Origin: Gigaspora margarita
Taxonomy: Eukaryota; Glomeromycota; Glomeromycetes; Diversisporales; Gigasporaceae
Direction of reading: 5' to 3'
DNA length: 64,000 nt
NCBI GenBank assembly: GCA_009809945.1
Contig: WTPW01001067.1
Coordinates: 32,238-96,237 of the forward strand
Shown here: positions 57,561 through 64,000 of the stretch, one piece after another
Numbering within the stretch: the first letter of the stretch is position 1
Layout: each line of letters starts with the position of its first letter
Position numbers and translations under genes: made by a program
Notes under the pieces: generated by a model
What the model was told of the DNA's origin: nothing
Seen by the model: the letters and a program-made list of their open reading frames with translations, nothing else
Databases searched by the model: none

Positions 57561-57783
57561 GAATTTATAAAAATAGATGTGATAATTTAGTTTTAGCAAA
57601 TTACTATAAAATTTATATGTAATAAACTAACTTTTAGCAAATTTACTTGATTTTAGAAGTAGCAAAAACGCCTAAATTTATGCAAATCAGTTATGACCTC
57701 TATGAGAGATGTTTGGGTCCTATACATTGTATCAAAAAAGCTTAATTTTAAAGAGGTAGGGGTAATTTGGCGAATTGATAGTA

Positions 57784-59532
57784 TCTCATATGATCCAATA
57801 GTTAGAATTGAATAATTTTTATACCATTCGATTCGTCTTGATGAGATAAATTGAATAATATAAAGTTTTTTTGATTCTGATCACTGGATCACAAAATATT
57901 ATCAATTATATTGCACAAAAATGATTCTTAAGAGGTATTTTGATGAAGTGTAAACATAACAAAGAATCAAAGATATCCTGTGACCCAGTAATTAGAACTA
58001 GGTGAGCTTGGTACCATTCGATTCATCTCATAAAGACGAATCAAATGGATAAAATTATTTGATTCTGACTATTAGATCATGCGATATCAAAATTCACTAA
58101 ATTATCTCTCTTTACCAAATTACCCCTTTCCACTTTATAAAACTTTTTTTTACTAATTTAATCTATATTTATTTTTTAAATATTAAGATAGATATGGATG
58201 TTATATCAGGCTACCAATTATGGCGTACTGCTAATATCTTATGATCTACTGATCAGAATTATATGATTTTAGTACCAATCGATTCATCTTAGTGAGACAA
58301 ATCAATTAGTACCAAAATCATTAAATTTTGATCAGTGGATCATAAAATATTATGATTAAAGTAATATTTAAAGTGGATATAGGCAGTATTGTACATTTTG
58401 GCTATTTATAGCCTTTTTTGGCTTGTTTATGTTCAAGATTATTCAAATGTCCAAGATTGTTCAAAGCTTGTTCAGACTTTAATAATTAATCAATCTATCT
58501 AAAAAATATAACTATATATTTTTTTAAATGCTAAACACATTCCAGTTAAAATTAAAATAGATTATCTTAATAAAAATTTAAGTAATTTTATTTTATTTAA
58601 TTGTTCAATATTGTCTAAAATTGTTCAAATCATTGTTCAAAGCTGTTCTGTAACAATACTAGATATAGGTATTATAGCAATAAAAATATTGTAGTATATA
58701 GCAACATCTTGTGAACTATCAATCAGAATTATAAAATTTTGGTACCATTTGATTTGTCTTATTGAAATGAATCGAATGGTACTAAAATCATGTAATTTTG
58801 ACTAATACTTTTCAAAATTTAATAATTTAACCAAAATAAGCTATGTAAACCAAATTTTAAAATTAACATAAAGTATAAATAACTTTTGATAGATCAGTCC
58901 ATTTTTTAAAATTTTACTGCCAAAATGACAGCCTTAAAGAGATGATTCTAATAAACCCAAAATTGCCAAAATCTGATCATGGGATCACGAGATCATTAAA
59001 GTTTTATTATTTTGATAAAATAGATTAGTTTAACTAATCTAATTTTTATTAAAAACAATACAAAAACTCAACATTCCTTGATTCTATAAACTTGTTGGAA
59101 TTGTTTCTTCAAGATGGTTATTTTGGTGGTAAAATTATAACAATTGAACTGGACTATCAAAAGTTATTCATGATTTCATGTTAATTTTAAAATTTGCTTT
59201 GTATAGCTTATTTTGATTAAATTATAATATATTAAAAAGTATTGATCAAATCACATGATTTTGGTACTACTCGATTTGTCTCAATGAGGCAAACTAATAG
59301 TAACAAAATTATTTAATTCTGATCAATAGATTTTAATAAATAATGAAAAATAGTATATGTGCTACAATTGGTATTTGTATTATAATTTATCTTTTTTAAT
59401 TTGTATATTGTAATTAATGTTATCTTATGATTTAGTAATTAGAATTGAACAATTTTGGTACTATTCAATTCATCTTGATGAGATGAATCGAATAGTATCA
59501 AATTCTTCAATTCTAATTAATATATCATATAT
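57784..59532. repeat. Array of six ~115-bp hairpins plus one larger nested hairpin
   Basis: Hairpins at about 57784-57901, 57972-58087, 58234-58350, 58701-58815, 59238-59335 and 59420-59532 share the plan TAATYAGAATT...TTTTGGTACCATTCGATTC at the left arm and the inverted form at the right, with GTCTYANTGAGAC at the tip. A larger hairpin, about 58838-59215, has ACTGCCAAAATGACAGCCTT and GATGATTCTAATAAACCCAA and lies between the fourth and fifth. Arms differ mostly by transitions. No ORF, no obvious flanking duplications. A separate MITE (58384-58661) sits inside the array. Confidence 0.7.
58384..58661. mobile_element. CAGTATTG-type hAT MITE, copy 2 (278 bp), 8-bp TSD
   Basis: The ends CAGTATTGTACATTTTGGC and, reversed, TAGTATTGTTACAGAACAGC are flanked by an exact GATATAGG duplication (58376-58383 and 58662-58669). 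The body matches copy 1 at 31567-31846 along its length. Non-coding; it fixes the target-duplication length of the family as eight. Confidence 0.8.
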
Positions 59533-59559
59533 TATTAGCTAAAATACTTAATTGCACTA

Positions 59560-59775
59560 TAATACTCATGTATATTTTATATGTAAAATTTTATGCTAAC
59601 AACTTTTTCTAAGATATAAAGATAGATTATTTTAATAAAAAAAAGATTTTTATATGCTAATATTGGAAATTTTGGGTTTTTCTTATAAAATGTTTTTTTT
59701 ACTAAGATAATTAATCTATTTTTATAACTTAGAAAAAGTTGTTCAAAATAAAATTTTACACTATATAGTTTGTTA
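59560..59775. repeat. Foldback (~215 bp)
   Basis: GTAAAATTTTATGCTAACAA at about 59580 pairs with the reverse of TTGTTCAAAATAAAATTTTA near 59750; CTAAGATATAAAGATAGATT pairs likewise. A related single arm lies at about 53220-53310, on the other side of element D, so this is part of an older, larger foldback into which D inserted. Confidence 0.6.
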
Positions 59776-59944
59776 TTGCTTATTTATTTATTATTTTTAC
59801 TAAATAAAAATTTAATTTTTTTTAAAAATTTTTTACAAAATCATGCAATTTGATTGGTCAGAATCAGAACATGACATGTTATTAGTCAGGGTGCATGTCA
59901 TACCGAGTGACAAATTATAGTAAAAATTATAATAAAACTATATA

Positions 59945-61020
59945 AATTTACTATAAACTTTAAGCAAAACATTCTTTTCGGCTTGCAGATTAACTTTTTT
60001 TCAAACTTTGGAATTAAACATATCGAGGATAGTAGATTAAGGTTATTTAGAACACTTTTTTAAAATTTTGCAAATTTTGTACAAATCAAAAATGTAACTT
60101 GGCGAAAAATAAATATTTGCTAATTTTAAGATAATAAATACATGTAAAAACATGCTCTAAACAACTTTACTTAGGCGACGAAAGTAGGTTACCTTGTAAG
60201 AAAAATGGGTTATCTATGTACTAAAATTAAAATTTATCATATTTCATGATAAAACTTTTTTTTTATTAGGTAACCTACTTTGGGCTCTTAAGCAAAGTTG
60301 TTCGGCATGTAATTTTACATTATATTTAAAGTTGAAACACGTTTTTCAGACCTTTTACTAAGTGAAAAATGGGTTTAAAGTTAAAAAAAAATTTTTTAAA
60401 AATTTTTTTTTTAAAAAAATTTTTTCTAACTTTAAACCTATTTTTCACTTAGTAAAAGATCTGAAAAACGCGTTTCAATTTTAAATATAATGTAAAATTA
60501 CATGCCAAACAACTTTGCTTAAGAGCCCAAAGTAGATTACTAATAAGAAANAATTTTTTCTAACTTTAAACCTATTTTTCACTTAGTAAAAGATCTGAAA
60601 AACGCGTTTCAATTTTAAATATAATGTAAAATTACATGCCGAACAACTTTGCTTAAGAGCCCAAAGTAGGTTACCTAATAAGGAAAAAAGTTTTATCATG
60701 AAATACGATAAATTTTAACTTTAGTACATAGATAACCCATTTTTCTTACAAGGTAACCTACTTTCATCGCCTAAGTAAAGTTGTTCAGAGCATGTTTTTA
60801 CATGTAATTATTATTTTGAAATTAGCAAATATTCGTTTTTCACGAAGTTATATTTTCAATTTGTACAAAATTTGCAAAATTTTAAAAAAGTGTTCTAAAT
60901 AACCTTAATCTACTATCCTCGATATGCTTAATCCCAAAGTTTGAAAAAAAGTTAATCTGTAAGCCGAAAAGAATGTTTTGCTTAAAGTTTATAGTAAATT
61001 TATATGTTTTTATTATAATT
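59945..61020. repeat. ~1.07-kb palindrome with a duplicated segment
   Basis: Left arm 59945-60400 and right arm about 60420-61020 are inverted copies. The segment TCTAACTTTAAACCTATTTT to CCCAAAGTAG occurs twice in the right arm (about 60423-60538 and 60556-60670), separated by an N at 60551. Outer sequences GGGTGCATGTCATACC (59889) and GGTGTGACATATTCTCTGAC (61052) may be terminal repeats. No coding sequence. Confidence 0.75.
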
Positions 61021-61135
61021 TTTATTATGAACTAACACTCATATATTAACAGGTGTGACATATTCTCTGACTGTTATGGGTGCGACAAATTTATATTTTC
61101 TAAATATTATATTGATATTCAATACTTATTTTTAA

Positions 61136-61636
61136 GTCCTCCGGGCCGATAGCATAGCGGTTATGCTCCGAGGATACAAATTGCAAGGTTGCCGGTTCAA
61201 TTTCTCCCAAAGGCGAAATAAAAAAGCCAGCCGATTAGGGAACTGAAACACCATGGGAAACAGGGACCCAGGATGTCATACTACGGACTTAATTGGGCAG
61301 CCATTATTTTGAGAATTTGTGGCTGTGAAGAAAATCGTGCTAGGACCCCGATTTGGAATAACTGAAGTCACGAGACGTAATGTGAGGCCTAAGTCTGGAT
61401 CTACATTGATACTACATGAACTTGTGGCGCCGCCGACCCGTTTAGGTGAAATTCCGTTCCGGTGTTCGGCGAAGTGACCTCTCTGGGGGTCATTGCGGTG
61501 GGTCGCATCTAGGTGCTATTAGTAGTAACCGGGTGAAGTCGGGCTATTTGTAAATATGTTAATATAGTTAATAAATGTAATACCCTTCGGGGTTCACATA
61601 AAGATTTATAATAAAGTCATGGCAAGATTCGCCAAA

Positions 61637-61669
<33 letters not shown>
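61136..61669 (+). mobile_element. tRNA-derived SINE (~530 bp) with poly(A) tail and 12-bp TSD
   Basis: The 5' part is tRNA-like: GGGCCGATAGCATAGCGG holds a polymerase III A box (TAGCATAGCGG, 61150-61160) and GGTTCAATTTC at 61194-61204 is a B box, 34 bp on. The body is GC-richer than its surroundings and has no ORF. It ends in about 31 A. ACTTATTTTTAA is duplicated at 61124-61135 and 61670-61681, proving retroposition. Such elements depend on a LINE for copying; the partner cannot be named from here. The long homogeneous A tail suggests a recent insertion. Confidence 0.85.
61150..61204 (+). promoter_or_regulatory. Internal RNA polymerase III promoter (A and B boxes) of the SINE
   Basis: A box TAGCATAGCGG against consensus TRGYNNARNNG, and B box GGTTCAATTTC against GGTTCRANYCC. 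The last B-box positions deviate. The spacing is that of a tRNA gene, but the sequence does not fold into a complete tRNA with a matching acceptor stem that I could verify. Confidence 0.65.
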
Positions 61670-61672
<3 letters not shown>

Positions 61673-61681
61673 TATTTTTAA

Positions 61682-63735
61682 AAAATTTTAATGAAAAGTT
61701 AGATATAAGATAATGGCACCTATTTCTAGAAACTTTTTTTTACTATATTAGTCACACAATTTGTCATGCAGTCATATGGGTAAATTTTTTACTATAAAAT
61801 TTGAGTAATTGACATCCCTATGATCGATCCATTTTTTATAGTAAATTACAACAGTAGGCCCTCTTCAAATAGCTTTTTCAGGGGTTTTCTAAAAGAAAAA
61901 CACAATCACAAAATAATAAATAGTGCTTTAGTTAAATATGCACTTTCTTATTTTTAAATCTAAAGTAAGATAAGTTGCAAAGTTGAGAAGAATCATGCCC
62001 TTAAAGTTGGTCTTTTGTTTTACTTTACATATACTTTTTATCTTGCTTTGAAAGCTTTTTTTTTAAGTATAACAATAAACTTACCAAAGTTATTTAATAT
62101 TCTAAGCTATTTAGAGTTATTACCAACAAAGATTTATTGAAATTCAAGCAGAGTTATAACCACCAAGTAAATTAGATCAGAATTGAAGAAATTAAAATAA
62201 TGCTTACTACTATCGTACTACTATAGTACTAATATAGTTTTTAAAATTTAGATAAAACTATTGACAAAAACCTTAATATAGATGAAAAACTTTAGCAGTA
62301 GATTATTTAAAAATTATACGAAGTCAAATTTTTGAACCTGTTAGGTTGGATTAAACTACTTTCGATAAGAAATTAAAGCTATAGGATTAACTTAGAGAGA
62401 GTTAATTGTATTGAATATTTTTTTAAAAAAAATTTTTTATTAAAAATTAAATTATATAGTATGATCTTTATTTATATTTCCTACCAAAATTCTTTTAATA
62501 AATATCAAAGTTTTAATTTATTCATCAAAGCTAATAACCAATAAGTAATCTCTTAATAAAAAAAATAAAAATAAATCTTTTTGTAGTTACTTTGACAAAA
62601 ATTTATATTCTGTGCCACGAATCTAGTAAAATTAATTATGATAGTAATGACTATTAAGCCAAGTTGAGGTAACTGCTTGAAAACTCCTTAATGCTAATAC
62701 TAAATAAATACTAATAATTAATAAATAATTTTTGAAATAAATAAATAAATAACCTTTATACTTATTGTTATATTGATACAGAAAATAAACCTAAATAAGA
62801 TAATAAGTATTAGTGACCTTTAAATAGCATAAAAAATTTTTTTCCAAGTAAAAAATAAAACAAAATGTCAATTTATTAAGTGATCTATATACTAAAAAAC
62901 AGTTTTTCTTGATTTTTTCATTACATTTATAATGTACCAGCCCTTTACGCATGCATTTTGGTAAAAGCTCTACCTATGATGCATCTAATAAATTATTTTT
63001 TGAGTTATAAGTTGTTAACCTGAGAAGAATTAAACAAAAGTAGTCAAAATAATTGCATATATTCAAGAAAGTAATTTTTATAAGAAAAAGGTCATTTTTT
63101 ATATTTCTTATATAATTTGATTCATAAAAACCTCAGCAACAGTTTTGTCTTAAGAAACAGTATATGTTGGGTTTAAGGTTTTGGGCAAAATTTTTAAAAA
63201 TGCAATTTTGTCAGTTTGTGTAATTTGTGGAGATTATATAATAAAATTTTAGATATAACAAATTGTGTGACTAATATATAAAACTTTTTAAAAAAATTAA
63301 TATTTTTTTATATAAATTTTAAGAACTAGACTAGATGGTACCCTATGCACATTGTGCTTCTATTTTGATATATTAAAATTTTACTAGAGTAACCCCTATT
63401 GTACTTTTAACAAAAAATGATCCTCTTCCAATTTTGTACTAAATTTGATTCTAACTTTAACTCTAACCTTAATTTTAGACAGAATTAATTATTAGTACAT
63501 TAAGGGCATAAAATGCACAGGGGCACCTTTAGATTTTTTAATTTTAAAAATAAAATTTATATTTAATTTATGGAAAAATGTCATTGGCGACATGTCGCTA
63601 TGGCGACCCTATATGATCGGCCAATCATTTTACAGATTGCCGATCATATAAATAATTTTTTTTTATTTTTTGATTTATTTTTTTTTCTATTTTTGTTTTT
63701 ATTATTTTTTTTATTTATTATTAACGTCTAATTTT
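61682..63735. other. No gene seen; inverted words and a hairpin
   Basis: TATTAGTCACACAATTTGTC at about 61753 recurs inverted at about 63259-63280, possible ends of a diverged element. The segment 63335-63525 has loosely inverted ends (GGTACCCTATGCACATTG and GTGCATTTTATGCCC-like). GATCGGCCAATCATTTTACA to GATTGCCGATC forms a hairpin at about 63616-63647. The remainder is AT-rich; no ORF could be supported. Confidence 0.4.
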
Positions 63736-63739
63736 TTTT

Positions 63740-64000
63740 TTTTGGAGCGTCGCTGGAGCCGTCGTAGGAGCCATCGCTAGAGCCGTCGCTAGAGTCGTCG
63801 TTGGAGTCGTAGTAGGAGCGTGAAGTTGCGGTGGATTTCAGTGATCATTGGAGCTGTAGTAGGAGCATAAAGTCACGGTAGTTTTCGGTGTTCGTTGGAG
63901 TAGGAGCGTGAAGTCGCAGTGTATTTCGGTGATTCGGTAAGTTGTTTTTTTCTGGTTTCTTTGGAGTCCTCGTTGGAACCGCAGTAGGAGCGTGAAGTCG
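63740..64000. repeat. Degenerate GTCGTNGGAGC minisatellite
   Basis: Words GGAGCCGTCGTAGGAGCC, GGAGTCGTAGTAGGAGCGTG and AAGTCGCAGTG recur in 10-12 bp and longer (about 90 bp) periods up to the window edge. The block is much GC-richer than its surroundings. The frame GlySerArg/ValValGlu-type could be translated, but no start or domain is visible. Confidence 0.65.

Larger units (their letters stand above)
53512..57721. mobile_element. Element D: AGGACC-terminal element, same family as A, 8-bp TSD
   Basis: Left end AGGACCCTGGACATTTCTGA; right end reversed AGGACCCAAACATCTCTCAT. ATACATTG is duplicated exactly at 53504-53511 and 57722-57729. The left ~200 bp match the right end of A and the right ~150 bp match its left end, so D lies reversed relative to A. 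Its own content, after removing the hAT-like insert at 53652-55742, is a run of large palindromes (55975-57560). No transposase. Confidence 0.8.

Noticed and set aside
61136..61210. A genuine tRNA gene
   Set aside because: A and B boxes are present, but the unit continues into a 530-bp body with poly(A) and target duplications, so it is a SINE head.

Overview
The window looks like a transposon graveyard from a very AT-rich eukaryotic nuclear genome. Coding relics are split by short (about 60-90 bp, one longer) GT...TAG introns. The reverse transcriptase/RNase H, hAT and P-like transposase relics read like those I know from arbuscular mycorrhizal fungi (Glomeromycotina, Rhizophagus-like). The organism is an inference from these protein styles; no host marker gene is present. 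I found no convincing host gene, no rRNA gene and no free-standing tRNA gene in 64 kb.

Layout. 1-1.7 kb: the 3' two thirds of a spliced hAT transposase gene with no internal stop. 2.5-4.0 kb: two foldback repeats. 4.4-8.2 kb: a roughly 230-bp tandem satellite serving as landing site for several elements, with uninterrupted satellite units that show the empty sites. 8.2-10.6 kb: 5'-truncated LINE 1 (+), with a hAT-type and a TA-flanked MITE inside it. 10.6-11.3 kb: a foldback whose loop carries telomere-type CCCTAA repeats. 12.8-24.1 kb: LINE 2 (-), nearly full length (ORF1, endonuclease, RT, RNase H), broken by two foldback insertions. 24.4-28.6 kb: AATATT-rich tandem units, a GC-richer block, LINE 3 endonuclease (-) and a hAT-like element. 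29.4-35.3 kb: a row of non-autonomous elements. 35.5-53.2 kb: LINE 4 (-), cut in its ORF by a 12.3-kb element (A), which is itself cut by a 9.7-kb element (B) carrying a spliced, decayed DDE transposase gene that I assign tentatively to the P-element group. 53.5-57.7 kb: element D, the same family as A in the opposite orientation, with a hAT-like element inside it. 57.8-61.0 kb: an array of small hairpins and a 1-kb palindrome. 61.1-61.7 kb: a tRNA-derived SINE with target duplications. The window ends in a GTCGTNGGAGC-type minisatellite.

How the parts fit. Target-site duplications (TSDs) and terminal inverted repeats (TIRs) were read directly and give relative ages: LINE 4 is older than A, and A is older than B; LINE 1 is older than its two MITEs; the satellite is older than four insertions. 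Elements A, B and D share AGGACC termini and 8-bp TSDs, so a B-type transposase may have moved A and D (inference). Most relic genes carry TAA, TAG and TGA stops, and hairpin arms differ mainly by transitions. This fits C-to-T decay, by RIP-like mutation or methyl-cytosine deamination. The most unusual content is the set of long palindromes, several of which share a GAGACGAATC-type core and do not match a transposon class I can name.
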